Translations under genes and position numbers: made by a program
Notes under the pieces: generated by a model
The model's database searches: none
The model's input: the letters and a program-made list of their open reading frames with translations, nothing else
Told to the model about the DNA's origin: nothing
Shown here: piece after piece, positions 20,353 to 31,337 of the stretch
How the letters are laid out: every line of letters begins with the position of its first letter
Position numbering within the stretch: the stretch's first letter is position 1
Source: Erwinia_E haradaeae_E
GTDB lineage: Bacteria > Pseudomonadota > Gammaproteobacteria > Enterobacterales > Enterobacteriaceae
Direction of reading: 5' to 3'
DNA length: 64,000 bases
NCBI RefSeq assembly: GCF_900699015.1
Contig: NZ_LR217737.1
Coordinates: 372,001-436,000, forward strand

Positions 20353-22251
20353 TTGAAAAGCAACTTCTTTCGTGACTATACTTCCGAACATCAATTGTTT
20401 GTACGCCGTGAGTTCATTGCTTTTTTATGTGTTTTACTTCTGTCAGTTATATTGGTTAGTAATCTTTATCTTCTTCAAGTTATTCGTTATAGAGAATATA
20501 CTACTCTTTCAAATGCTAACCGTATTAAATTGGTTCCAGTTGCTCCAAGAAGAGGTCTTATTTGTGATCGTAACGGTGTCTTACTTGCTTGTAATAGAAC
20601 TATTTATCAACTAGAGATAGTTCCAGAAAAGGTGGATAATCTATCCTTAACCCTATCTCAATTAAAACCGATTTTTGATTTGACTCACGAAGATCTTAAT
20701 ATCTTTTATAAAGATAAACAACGTTCACGGAATTTTTCCTCGATCGTACTTAAAACTAATCTTACTGAAGTTCAGATTGCTAGATTTGCAGTTAATCAGT
20801 ACAAGTTTAATGGTGTAGTAATCGTAGGTTGTCAGCAGCGATTTTATCCTTATGGTTCTATTCTTACTCATGTTCTTGGATATGTATCAAGAATTAATCA
20901 TCGTGATATCAAGCGTCTTGAAAAAGAAGGTGCATGGTCTAATTATGCAGCAACTCATAGTATTGGTAAACTTGGTATTGAACGTTATTATGAAGATGTG
21001 TTACATGGTACATCGGGATATGAAGAAGTTGAAGTTAATAATCGTGGACGAGTGATTCGTCAGCTATATGCAAAAGAACCACAAGCTGGCTGTGATATTC
21101 ATTTAACTATTGACCTAAAATTACAAAAATATATTACAACGTTGCTAGTAGGTAGCCGCGCAGCGGTAGTGGTTACTGATCCTAGTAACGGAGAGGTTCT
21201 TGCTATGGTATCGACGCCTAGTTATAATCCAAATCTTTTTGTACAAGGCATGTCGAATCAAAAATATAGTCTATTACTTAATGACGAAGATCATCCTTTA
21301 ATTAATCGGGTGATACAAGGGTCTTATCCACCGGCTTCAACAGTAAAACCTTATATTGCAATTTCTGCCCTTAGTGTGGGAGTTATTGCACGATATACTA
21401 CTTTATTTGATCCTGGTTGGTGGCAGTTACCTGGTACAGATAAGCGTTTTCGTGATTGGAAGCATTCAGGTCATGGAAATCTTGATATTATTAAATCTAT
21501 AGAAGAATCTTCTGATACTTTTTTTTATCAAATTGCATATGAGATGGGAATTAATCGCCTCAGTGAATGGATGAAGAAGTTTGGTTATGGTGCTCTTACC
21601 GGGATTGATTTGCAAGAAGAATCTCCTGGCATTATGCCTACCCGTGAATGGAAAACTACGCGTTTTAATAGTCCTTGGTATCCTGGAGATACTATTTCAA
21701 TTGGTATTGGACAGGGTTATTGGGCTGCTACACCTATTCAAATGAATAAGGCTTTAATGATTCTTATTAACGATGGAGTAATTAAAATACCTCATTTATT
21801 AATGGAGGTAGTTCAAGGAGAACATGCAGTGCTATGGCGTAATTTATCAAGTAATAAGATGGTTTACGTAGATAGCGAATATTGGAGAATAGTAAAAGAA
21901 GGCATGTATAATGTAGCTAATCAGATTCATGGTACTGCGTATAAGCATTTTGCAGATGCTCCATATCAAATTGCTGCTAAATCTGGTACAGCACAGGTAT
22001 TTGGTCTTAAATCAACGGAAATTTATAATGCTGCTAGATTAACTGAGCATCTTCGTGATCACAAAATCATGACTGCGTACGCACCATATACAAAACCACG
22101 TATAGCTGTTGCTATTATTTTAGAGAATGGAGGGGCAGGATCAGAAGTTGGTAAAATAACGCGAAAAATCTTAGATTATATTATGTTTTGTCATCATCAA
22201 GTAAAGATTCCTACTTCAGATTCCTGTCGATTAGATGATGAGGATCAATGA
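20353..22251 (+). CDS. mrdA: MrdA (PBP2), elongation-specific peptidoglycan transpeptidase
   Basis: PBP2 is the transpeptidase of the elongasome, inner-membrane anchored with a periplasmic domain, cross-linking wall strands with RodA. The product is 632 residues (633 in E. coli). It has a short cytoplasmic tail with RDYTSEHQLFVRREF, one membrane segment (about 20-40), the dimerisation/pedestal domain with RIKLVPVAPRRGLI and the transpeptidase domain. Active-site motifs are the nucleophile STVK (about residue 330, in YPPASTVKPY), SSD (about 385) and KSGTAQ (about 545). The residue before the Ser is Ala where E. coli has Gly. The start is TTG: an in-frame TGA lies three codons upstream and no ATG fits the family N-terminus. 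rodA follows six bases later. Confidence 0.96.
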   Translation: MKSNFFRDYTSEHQLFVRREFIAFLCVLLLSVILVSNLYLLQVIRYREYTTLSNANRIKLVPVAPRRGLICDRNGVLLACNRTIYQLEIVPEKVDNLSLTLSQLKPIFDLTHEDLNIFYKDKQRSRNFSSIVLKTNLTEVQIARFAVNQYKFNGVVIVGCQQRFYPYGSILTHVLGYVSRINHRDIKRLEKEGAWSNYAATHSIGKLGIERYYEDVLHGTSGYEEVEVNNRGRVIRQLYAKEPQAGCDIHLTIDLKLQKYITTLLVGSRAAVVVTDPSNGEVLAMVSTPSYNPNLFVQGMSNQKYSLLLNDEDHPLINRVIQGSYPPASTVKPYIAISALSVGVIARYTTLFDPGWWQLPGTDKRFRDWKHSGHGNLDIIKSIEESSDTFFYQIAYEMGINRLSEWMKKFGYGALTGIDLQEESPGIMPTREWKTTRFNSPWYPGDTISIGIGQGYWAATPIQMNKALMILINDGVIKIPHLLMEVVQGEHAVLWRNLSSNKMVYVDSEYWRIVKEGMYNVANQIHGTAYKHFADAPYQIAAKSGTAQVFGLKSTEIYNAARLTEHLRDHKIMTAYAPYTKPRIAVAIILENGGAGSEVGKITRKILDYIMFCHHQVKIPTSDSCRLDDEDQ

Positions 22252-22257
22252 TTAATT

Positions 22258-23370
22258 ATGATAAACAGGGATTCATGGAAAAAAATCTGGAATTACATGC
22301 ATCTTGATCCAATTCTATCTTGTATACTTTCTTTACTTTTGGTGTTCAGTCTGTTGGTAATGTGGAGTGCTAGTGGTCAGAATGTAGGTATGATGGAACG
22401 AAAGATTACTCAGATTGCAGTTGGTGTATGTGTAATGATTACCATGGCTCAAATTTCACCCCGTGTTTATGAAAACTGGGCTCCCTTTTTGTATATAATC
22501 TCTATTATACTACTAATTTTAGTGAGCCTATTTGGCCAGAGTAGTCAAGGTGCCCAACGTTGGTTGGATCTAGGAATAATACGTTTTCAGCCATCTGAAA
22601 TAGCTAAAATTACTGTGCCGTTAATGACGGCACGTTTTATTAATCGTGATATTTGCCCTCCAAGGGTGATTAACATTATTATTACGTTGATAGTTATTTT
22701 GATTCCAGCTCTATTAGTTTTTTTGCAACCTGACTTAGGTACTTCTATTCTTATTACTGGATCAGGGCTATTAGTATTATTTTTATCAGGCATAAGCTGG
22801 ACTGTAATCATAATGTCAGTATTAAGTATTGTAGCCTTTGTTCCGATTTTATGGTTTTGTTTAATGCATGAATATCAGAGAAATAGGGTTATTATGTTTC
22901 TATTTCCTGAAAATGATCCCTTAGGTTCTGGTTATCATATTATTCAATCAAAGATCGCTATTGGATCTGGTGGATTCCCAGGAAAAGGGTGGCTACATGG
23001 TACTCAGTCTCAATTAGAATTCTTACCTGAGCGTCATACTGATTTTATTTTTTCTGTATTAGCTGAAGAATTAGGATTATTAGGAGTTTTATTCCTTCTT
23101 TTATTATATGTCTTACTTATTTTGCGTGGATTAATTATTGCTTCTAATGCTCAAACAACTTTTGGTCGCATTATGGCTGGTGGAAATATATTAATTTTTT
23201 TTGTCTATGTATTTATTAATATCGGAATGGTTAGTGGTCTTTTACCAGTGGTGGGCGTACCATTGCCTATGGTAAGTTATGGTGGTTCTTCGTTGATTTC
23301 TTTAATGGCTGGTTTTGGTATTGTGATGTCAATTCATACACATAGAAAAATGTTATCTAAAAACTTATAA
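22258..23370 (+). CDS. mrdB: RodA, SEDS-family peptidoglycan glycosyltransferase
   Basis: RodA polymerises glycan strands from lipid II in the elongation complex with PBP2. The product is 370 residues, exactly the E. coli length, with about ten membrane segments. Conserved blocks include WSASGQNVGMMERK near the start, RWLDLGIIRFQPSEIAKI, QPDLGTSIL, HIIQSKIAIGSGG, FLPERHTDFIFSVLAEELG and the C-terminal PVVGVPLPMVSYGGSS. The Asp in ERHTDFIF region and the surrounding loop are kept, so it should be functional. It begins six bases after the mrdA stop and is certainly co-transcribed. The enteric follow-on genes rlpA and dacA are absent. Confidence 0.96.
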   Translation: MINRDSWKKIWNYMHLDPILSCILSLLLVFSLLVMWSASGQNVGMMERKITQIAVGVCVMITMAQISPRVYENWAPFLYIISIILLILVSLFGQSSQGAQRWLDLGIIRFQPSEIAKITVPLMTARFINRDICPPRVINIIITLIVILIPALLVFLQPDLGTSILITGSGLLVLFLSGISWTVIIMSVLSIVAFVPILWFCLMHEYQRNRVIMFLFPENDPLGSGYHIIQSKIAIGSGGFPGKGWLHGTQSQLEFLPERHTDFIFSVLAEELGLLGVLFLLLLYVLLILRGLIIASNAQTTFGRIMAGGNILIFFVYVFINIGMVSGLLPVVGVPLPMVSYGGSSLISLMAGFGIVMSIHTHRKMLSKNL

Positions 23371-24928
23371 GTATCATGAATATGGATTGATATTTTTAAG
23401 TATATTACGATATTTTATATACTTGAATAATTTATAAAGATTATTTATATGCATAAATTAAGTTATATAGAATGTGGAGCATTTATTTTAGATTTATTGA
23501 GTATTTTAGGCGATGCGTAGTTTTTATTGTTTATATGATTTACATTTTATTCTTCCATTATTATGGAAAAATAAAGAGATTGGCTAAAGAATAAGGAGGT
23601 TCATTATATTAAAGAAACCTAATAATATTCATTATTTTTACTATGTATTGTTCTATATAGCATATGTGATTACTATTAGATTCTAATTAAATATTATTAA
23701 TTTTTGTATTAACTTCTTTAATATAGGAGAAAATTATTATAAAGAAGTTCTTTCAATATCAATCCTGATATGATGTATTTAACTATATTTAGATTTTAAT
23801 ATATATGAGTGATGTAATTAAATTCTTTAATTTATAAATGCGGATCCTAAATAACAAAGAGGAAGATATATATCTTGGTGAACTAAATAGGTTCTTTAAG
23901 AAATACGCATAAGTTATAGAATGTTTGTGAAACTAGATCTTAATAGACACAAATTTATTGAATTAAATAAAAACTGGATCTTATGCATTATTTTTATTGG
24001 TTTTCTATAGTTAAAGAATTTAATAAGTTAAAATAATCTAACAAAAGAAAGAAATTGCTATCTATTTCTCATGGAAATACGGTAATATGATGTATCAATT
24101 ATTATTAGATATTTTAAGTGATTTTATCTTATTTTTCTATAATTAATCTGAATTTATTACGGTGTTATTTGAGCATCTCTAAGAGTGCTTGTTGAAAAAT
24201 GGTTTATCAGATGATTGTGATATCTCAAATAATGATCTTAATTAAGAAATAAAATAATATGTTCAATATTTATTATTTACTCCATTTTATCTACTATTTA
24301 TAAGTAATTGTATTGGAGGTTTAATTCATCTTTAATTAAGAATTCATGCTTTTAGATAAGGTTTTTGTGGTTATTTAAAATCATAGATCATTTTTATACT
24401 AAAACATAACCCCTTTATATCATAGTTTTACTTACTTCATTTTTATATGTATGGGTTAGCTATATCTTGATGAATAAATCATAGTAATATATAATGTTAA
24501 ATTAATTTAATATTATAGTTTTTTAAGAAAAATTCTTATTACGTGTATGTAATACATTAGGCATCTTTTATTTAAAGAGACATGCTATAGCGTTATCTTT
24601 AAGTGATTCAGATATTTAAGCATATAGATGCTTGCTTGATTATAAAAATTTATTTTTTATAAAAAATTTAAACATCTTAAGAGTTGGTTCTTTATTAAAA
24701 TAATGATTTATAGAGTGTACAATTGACTTGATAGTTTTATAATTTTTTAGTGTTTTTATATAAAATTCATACTGATATATAGAATTATATTCTACAATCA
24801 AATATTTTTTAGTATTAATTTTTTCATAAAAACATGAATATTATAGATGGTATGACAGATTCTTTGTTATTCGATATTATTTATATATCGTTATTTTATA
24901 TTAGAGTAGTTAAATAATAAGGTTAAAT
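23371..24928. other. 1.6 kb gene-free region
   Basis: Spacer between rodA and ychF with no open frame of note. In enterics rlpA/dacA follow rodA, and pth precedes ychF; I searched by eye for the pth motif GGGHGGHNG and for DacA blocks and found none. Appears fully eroded. Confidence 0.55.
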
Positions 24929-26017
24929 ATGGGTTTGAAATGTGGTATTATTGGCATGCCAAATGTTGGAAAATCTACTGTATTTAATGCGTTAACTAGA
25001 GCTGGTATTGAAGCAAATAATTTTCCTTTTTGTACTATCGAGGCTCATAGTAGAGTAGTCCCCTTAGTTGATTTACGGCTTAGTCAATTAGCTGAAGTGG
25101 TACAACCACAACGTATTTTACCTGCTAGTATGAATTTTGTAGATATTGCAGGTTTAGTTCAAGGTGCGTCGAAAGGAGAAGGCCTTGGAAATAAATTTTT
25201 AAATCATATTCGAGAAACCGAAGCAATTATACATGTTGTTCGTTGTTTTGAAGATGAAAATATTATTCATGTAAATAATAAGGTAGATCCTGTTGACGAT
25301 ATTGAAACCATTCAAACAGAATTAGTTCTTTCTGATTTGGATACCTGCCAACGCGCTCTTCAAAGAGTAAAGAAAAAATCTCATAAAATGGAACATGCTA
25401 AATTAGAGCAAGTGATTCTTGAAAAATGTTTATCCCATTTGTCTCAGATTGGAATGTTACGTTTGTTAGATATAAGCATTGAAGACCAAGCTATAATTCG
25501 TTCTTTAAATTTTTTAACTTTAAAACCCACAATGTATCTTGCCAACGTTAATGAGGATGCATCTTCAAACAATTTGTATCTTGACTCCGTATATAAGATT
25601 GCGAGTAGTGAAAAATCAATAGCAGTAACCATTTGTGCGACTGTTGAGTCGGATCTTGCTCAGATGGAGCATATAGAACGCCAGGAATTTATGACTGCTT
25701 TAGGTATGGAGCAGACAGGATTAAATCGTGTTATTCAGGCAGGTTATAATCTACTAAATTTACAAACTTATTTTACAGCTGGTATTAAAGAAGTTCGGGC
25801 TTGGACTATTCCAGTTGGGTCTACAGCGCCACAGGCTGCCGGTAAAATTCATACTGATTTCGAAAAAGGATTTATACGTGCACAAGTTATTTCTTTTGAT
25901 GATTTTATATCCTATAAAGGTGATAAAGGAGCTAAAGATGCCGGTAAAATGAGGTTAGAAGGGAAAAGTTATATTGTCCAGGATGGGGACATAATACATT
26001 TTCTATTTAATGTATAA
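24929..26017 (+). CDS. ychF: YchF, ribosome-associated ATPase of the Obg family
   Basis: YchF (Ola1-like) is a cytoplasmic P-loop NTPase of the Obg family that prefers ATP, binds ribosomes and affects stress responses. The 362-residue product has the P-loop GMPNVGKST (9-17), the DIAGLVQGASKGEGLGNKFL switch II region, the non-canonical base-recognition ANVNED near residue 210 and a C-terminal TGS domain (TYFTAGIKEVRAWTIPVGSTA to VISFDDF). A helical insert lies between, as in the family. Length is as in E. coli (363). The start has a GGTTAAAT leader with modest ribosome-binding sequence (AAGG, about 9 bases ahead). pth, the usual upstream neighbour, is not recognisable. Confidence 0.97.
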   Translation: MGLKCGIIGMPNVGKSTVFNALTRAGIEANNFPFCTIEAHSRVVPLVDLRLSQLAEVVQPQRILPASMNFVDIAGLVQGASKGEGLGNKFLNHIRETEAIIHVVRCFEDENIIHVNNKVDPVDDIETIQTELVLSDLDTCQRALQRVKKKSHKMEHAKLEQVILEKCLSHLSQIGMLRLLDISIEDQAIIRSLNFLTLKPTMYLANVNEDASSNNLYLDSVYKIASSEKSIAVTICATVESDLAQMEHIERQEFMTALGMEQTGLNRVIQAGYNLLNLQTYFTAGIKEVRAWTIPVGSTAPQAAGKIHTDFEKGFIRAQVISFDDFISYKGDKGAKDAGKMRLEGKSYIVQDGDIIHFLFNV

Positions 26018-28531
26018 AATTTTTGATCAAGAAAATATAGGATATGGATATAATAGATATTTTTTAATACTTATAATTTTTTAATGATAAAAAGTAATTA
26101 CATTAATAGACATTAAGTGATATATATTTATTATGTAATTAATGTCATTCATATAAAAAGAAAAAACGATCTATTAATTTTTATATAAGACTTTATTATA
26201 TTGTGTTTTTCATAGTTTAATAATAAGAATAATGCTAATAATGTTCTTCTATAAATAGAGGATATAGATATCTTCATCGTTTCAAAGATATTCTTCTTAA
26301 TTACAAAAAGAGGAAAACTATAAGCTATACGTAATAGAATACTTTATATAAAGTAAAAATATTTTTATAAAATTTAGATTAATAAAGAAGATCTTATATT
26401 ATTATTTGTCATATGGATGAAGAAATGAGAGAATTGGTGTCAATATATATATTGCTATTGCTATTGCTATTGGATCTTCTTTATAGATGACAATAACTTT
26501 ATCTTTTAAATATTTAAGAGAGATACAGAATAGATAAAATTATATATTTAAATCTCATGATATATATAATATATATTACTAATTGGTGAAAACGAAATAG
26601 ATTATTTTACTAATTGTCTAGTAATATTTCTTTTTTATAAAAATAGATTATGCGTATATCTATGCGGAGTATAGATACCAGGTGATGAGAATAGAGTGCA
26701 CTGAAGTATACTCTATACAATATAGTTATTATAAAACATTAGATATAATTTTTGGATTCTATTTGCAGACTTATTGTACCATTAGGTATTAATATAAGAT
26801 ATTTGTTTATATGATCTATGTTTGTTATTTCTTTAAAATGTACTATAAATCCATTTCTATTAATAATAAAATACGTAGATTATTTTAATTATAACTAATT
26901 TGGTAGATTATATCAAATATCTTTATTAATAGGTACTGTAGTAATTACAATAATTATTATTATTGTTATTCCTATCATATAAGTATTTTAAATACTTCAG
27001 TATGAGTATCTATACAAGAATTTTTAGAGGTATTAAATAGAGAATAATTCCAATTTAACAAGGTAGAATGAGAAAATTAAGTAAGAAGAAGTTTATATTA
27101 AGAATAATTAGGATGGTTGTATGATAAGATTAAATCTCATCTTGCTACCTCTTTCATCAAACATTAAGTGTTATAATGTTTTTAGGATAGAGCTACTAGC
27201 ACGAAGGAAAATCTTCTTGTTTTTTATTAATCTGCGTTAATATTTCTAAAAGTTTAAAAGAAAAATGATATATTGTGATATTAATATCATCTTCACTGAT
27301 TTGGACCAGTGTTTTTTAAACTTTTTTATATTATAGGGAAGAAGCTAACATTTGAGTATAAAATGCAACTGAAAGTAAGTAGTATTGTATTAGTACTAAT
27401 ATAAAATTATTTATTTAAATAAGATAAAAATTTAATAATATCTTATTAGATAGTCATCGATTTTTTATGAAACGTGATTGGATTTTATTTTATATTGTAA
27501 TCATGGTTAACAAGGAGAATTGAGAATGTTCTAGTACAAAGAAGAGGAATAACACCTATGATTTTAATGTACCATAGAGATTTCAGAGTAGGAGTCTCAT
27601 AATGTTATGCTAATTTTGACTAATATCTCTATGATTAGATTACAAATAATACGTCATTATTCACTATAGATGCTTAATAAGAATCTTTGATCTATCTAAA
27701 TAGAGATGTATAACATAAATAATTATCATGAATGTATTGGAGATAATCTGCATTAAGTCATAGAAACAATAATCATGACTGTGTATGAAAACTCTTTTAT
27801 CTCTAAAAATTAAGTAAGATATTGTTTATCATCTATCGGTATTGTCTAATCAGATGTTTATAGATTGACTAGAATTGCTTTTTTGGATTAATCTTTGCCT
27901 GATTATCTTATTCCTATATTATATTGATATAATAAGTAAGGTTGGTGTATTTAAATAAATTTTAATTTAGTTGGACGCTTTCTTACGAATACTAACTGCA
28001 GATGAAAATATTAAATTATATAATAATTATTTATGTTAGTAATTTTTATCAAATGTTTACATGTATAATTATTTAATAATGTAGTGAAATAATTTTAGGT
28101 TGAGATATCATCATTATAATGATCTTCAATTCGATTATTTCTCTTATATAAAGTTGATAAAGACAATATTCATGATATTACTTATTGTATACATTAATAG
28201 ATAAAAAACTAATTAGATTATTTATATCACTAAATTCTCATCTAAATGCAGAATAGATGCATAAAGTCAATAAGAAGGGTACACTATGTTTATCAAATAT
28301 ATAAGTTTATTTTTATATCTTTTGATATAAAGAACTCCATTTTATGATGGTACTGTATATTTATAAAAAAGTAAATTAAAAAGATTGATAGTTCTTATTC
28401 TCTTCCTAACTATGATCTAAATGTTATCATGTAATCTTTATTCTGTTCTATAATTCTAAAGAAGAAATTTAAATTTAACAACGTATTAAACTCATATAAG
28501 ACTAATGTTCTTAATTACCATAGTAGATTTT
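26018..28531. other. 2.5 kb gene-free region
   Basis: Eroded spacer before pgi. A small tandem repeat, (TATTGC) three times plus TATTG, lies at 26450-26472. In E. coli lysC is next to pgi in the opposite direction; I looked for LysC motifs on the minus strand and did not find a convincing one. Nothing else recognisable. Confidence 0.55.
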
Positions 28532-30175
28532 ATGAAAAATATTAACCCGATAGAGACTACTGCTTGGAAAAATCTACAAAAACATTTTCAACAGATAAAA
28601 AATATAAAAATGATTGATCTTTTTAAACAGGATGCTAAACGTTTTGATTCTTTTTCTATAAAGTTTGAGGAGGAGATATTGCTAGATTTTTCAAAAAATA
28701 TTATTACTAAAGAAACAATTGAAAAACTACAAATGCTCGTTAAAGAAACTGACGTGCGAGGTGCAATTGATTCCATGTTTTTTAGTAAGAAAATTAACCG
28801 TACTGAAAATCGTGCAGTTCTACACATAGCGTTGCGTAACCGTAAAAATACTCCGATCTTACTTGATGGTAAAGATGTTATGATTGATGTAAATAACGTC
28901 CTTGCAAAGATGAAAGTATTTTCTAATAGAGTTATCAATGGTGAATGGAAGGGGTTTACTGGTAAGTCTATTACTGATGTAGTAAATATTGGAATTGGTG
29001 GCTCTGATCTTGGTCCTCGCATGGTAACAGAAGCACTTAGTCCATATAAAAATCATCTTAGGATGCATTTTCTTTCTAATATTGATGGTACTCATATTAT
29101 TGAAACATTAAAAATACTTAAACCAGAGACTACTCTGTTTTTGATTGCATCTAAAACATTTACTACGCAGGAAACTATGAGTAATGCCTATCGCGTTCGT
29201 GAATGGTTTTTAAGATCAGGTAAAGAAAGAGATATAGCAAAACATTTTGTTGCTTTATCTGCTAATAGAAAGGGTGTGAATAAGTTTGGTATTGATAGTG
29301 AGAATATGTTTGAGCTTTGGGATTGGGTTACTGGGCGTTATTCGGTATGGTCATCGATTGGTTTATCTATAATTTTGTCTATTGGATTTGCAAACTTTGA
29401 GACATTTTTAAGTGGCGCGTACGCTATGGATTGTCATTTTTTTCATGCATCAGACGAAAAAAATTTACCGATATTACTAGCTTTGATTAGTATTTGGTAC
29501 AATAATTTTTTTGGCTCAGAAACTGAAGCGATTCTTCCATATGACCACTATATGCGCTATTTTTCTAATTATATTCAACAAAATCATATGGAGTCAAATG
29601 GAAAGTGTATGGATCGTGCTGGGAAGATTGTTTCTTATCAGACTGGTTCTATTATTTGGGGTGATATAGGAACTAATGGTCAGCATGCATTTTATCAATT
29701 GATGCATCAGGGGACTAAGTTAGTGCCATGTGATTTCATTGCACCTGTTATTTCACATAATAAACTGAGTAATCATCATGATAAACTAATATCTAATTTC
29801 TTAGCTCAGACTGAGGCTTTGGCGTTTGGTCAATCAGTAAATTTGATAGAAAGAGAGAAACCGTATCTTGGACAAAATTTTAAATTGATTAAAGATCTAA
29901 CCTCTTATCAGCAGTTAAATGGGAATCGACCTACTAACTCAATTCTTATACGATGCATTACCCCTTATAGTCTTGGTCTTTTGATGGCATTATATGAGCA
30001 TAAGGTTTTTACACAAGGAGTTATTCTCAATATTTTTAGTTTTGATCAGTGGGGGGTTGAATTAGGTAAGAAGCTAGCTAATCGTATTCTATCGGAACTT
30101 TCTAATGTGAATAAGATTAGAAGTCATGATAGCTCAACTAATGGACTAATGAATACTTATAAGTCTTGGCGTTAA
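28532..30175 (+). CDS. pgi: Pgi, glucose-6-phosphate isomerase
   Basis: Pgi interconverts glucose 6-phosphate and fructose 6-phosphate, the latter being the substrate for GlmS found elsewhere in the window. The product from the ATG at 28532 (KNINPIETTAW, as in the family) is 547 residues against 549 in E. coli. A further ATG nine codons upstream would add a non-conserved extension. Conserved features include NIGIGGSDLGP, the SKTFTTQET phosphate-binding loop, the catalytic Glu in HMESNGK (about 353), the His in TNGQHAFYQLMHQGT (about 384) and the Lys in FDQWGVELGKKLANRI (about 512). The stretch after the last third (LIEREKPYLGQNFKLIK) departs from E. coli but keeps length. It stands alone. Confidence 0.97.
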   Translation: MKNINPIETTAWKNLQKHFQQIKNIKMIDLFKQDAKRFDSFSIKFEEEILLDFSKNIITKETIEKLQMLVKETDVRGAIDSMFFSKKINRTENRAVLHIALRNRKNTPILLDGKDVMIDVNNVLAKMKVFSNRVINGEWKGFTGKSITDVVNIGIGGSDLGPRMVTEALSPYKNHLRMHFLSNIDGTHIIETLKILKPETTLFLIASKTFTTQETMSNAYRVREWFLRSGKERDIAKHFVALSANRKGVNKFGIDSENMFELWDWVTGRYSVWSSIGLSIILSIGFANFETFLSGAYAMDCHFFHASDEKNLPILLALISIWYNNFFGSETEAILPYDHYMRYFSNYIQQNHMESNGKCMDRAGKIVSYQTGSIIWGDIGTNGQHAFYQLMHQGTKLVPCDFIAPVISHNKLSNHHDKLISNFLAQTEALAFGQSVNLIEREKPYLGQNFKLIKDLTSYQQLNGNRPTNSILIRCITPYSLGLLMALYEHKVFTQGVILNIFSFDQWGVELGKKLANRILSELSNVNKIRSHDSSTNGLMNTYKSWR

Positions 30176-30359
30176 CTTTGAGTATTATCTTGTTTTTATG
30201 GGGTTAGTTGTTCTTATAGCTTATCTATAATACTAAATATAGTTATTATAGACTGAAAACTTTAGATATCTCGTCTATTGAGATTAGTTTTATATTCTAT
30301 CTCATTAACATAGAATCTATGATCTTATATTTTTATTAAAAATTAAATTATAAAGTGGT

Positions 30360-31337
30360 TTATGTTTGATTTTTAGGATAAAATTTTATGTTTTTAGAAT
30401 AATATTCTGATAAAGTCATGCTTATCGTATAACGCTGTAGCCAGCTAAATAATTGTTCTAAATTGTTATATAGTACTTCAATATCATATTTATTTTTAAA
30501 TGTTGGGCTTCCTCCTGGCATTAATTCAGAAGAATGCATCATAAATTCGACATAGTCTCTTCCATTTTTCATAGAGGTTTTGACTACATCTATCATCTTT
30601 TTTAGATTTCCACGAATAGGACGGAACCAATGGGTCGTTGGGTTGTATTTTTGTCCTTGTAACCGATAATAAGTTGATTGAAGTTGATTGATTAAACTAG
30701 TGTGTTTATATTGAATAGTCACTGGTACTTCTAATAGAGTAGAATTACCAGATTTTGAAATATTATTTTCATCGATAAAATAAGAATCATCAGGAAAATC
30801 CTGATAATTAGTGCCTCCTTCTCTTTGTGGATGCCCCATTGTGTGTTGCCAGTTAACTCGAGGAGTTACTGAGCAATCTACTTTATAACCTTGTTCTATG
30901 AGCATTTGAGCATATTTTACATTAAATGCCCATCGTCCTGCTCGATGGGACTGAATTTTGATTTGTAAAGTATCTTCTAATAAGTGTGTTATATATATAA
31001 TTTTATTTCGCATAATTTCTTCAGGATATTCAATGAGGTAAGGTTGATATCGTTTGTCATCTCCTGTTAGATCATATAATGGTGGATTGTTATACGCATG
31101 TAAATGCATACCTATTTCACCGCTATTTTGTCTAATAATATGTCTGGAGAATTCAATGTATGCAGGATTTTTAATCATTTCGTAGTTAGTAAGCCAGGTT
31201 GGTTTAAATTGATATTTCTCACATAATTGTTGAAATCGAGGTAAAAAATAGGTATTTTTTGTCATAATTCGATTAGGACTCTGCCAAAGATTATCCCCTT
31301 CGGTATCAATAGTAATAAGTAATGCTGGTTTATTCAT
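30360..31337 (-). CDS. walW: WalW-like polysaccharide deacetylase family protein
   Basis: The 325-residue product has the NodB-type polysaccharide deacetylase layout: the first acidic motif TIDTEGD (Asp11), a GMHLHAYN block with His78 and His80 in the metal-binding position, and SHRAGRW (130-136). Near the end is VEFMMHSSELMPGGSPTF. This pattern matches what is called WalW in the lipopolysaccharide core clusters of Serratia, Klebsiella and Yersinia, and E. coli K-12 lacks it. The exact substrate is not established; by context of the family it would act on a surface glycan or its precursor. No signal peptide is visible, so it is likely cytoplasmic. I prefer the ATG at 31337 (NKPALLITIDTEGD) over a TTG eight codons upstream. 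No other core-glycan gene is near, so it is an isolated survivor. The family call is firm; the symbol is less certain. Confidence 0.75.
   Translation of the reverse strand: MNKPALLITIDTEGDNLWQSPNRIMTKNTYFLPRFQQLCEKYQFKPTWLTNYEMIKNPAYIEFSRHIIRQNSGEIGMHLHAYNNPPLYDLTGDDKRYQPYLIEYPEEIMRNKIIYITHLLEDTLQIKIQSHRAGRWAFNVKYAQMLIEQGYKVDCSVTPRVNWQHTMGHPQREGGTNYQDFPDDSYFIDENNISKSGNSTLLEVPVTIQYKHTSLINQLQSTYYRLQGQKYNPTTHWFRPIRGNLKKMIDVVKTSMKNGRDYVEFMMHSSELMPGGSPTFKNKYDIEVLYNNLEQLFSWLQRYTISMTLSEYYSKNIKFYPKNQT

Noticed and set aside
26450..26472. Tandem TATTGC repeat as a possible CRISPR or regulatory repeat
   Set aside because: Only three and a half copies of a 6-base unit, no spacers; an ordinary microsatellite.
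27480..27700. Possible remnant of the 3' end of 23S rRNA or of 5S rRNA (GTTCTAGTACAAAGAAGAGG and nearby)
   Set aside because: Only a 7-base exact match (CTAGTAC) and loose similarity after it; rRNA relics should keep more G+C and longer identical blocks. An rRNA covariance search would decide.
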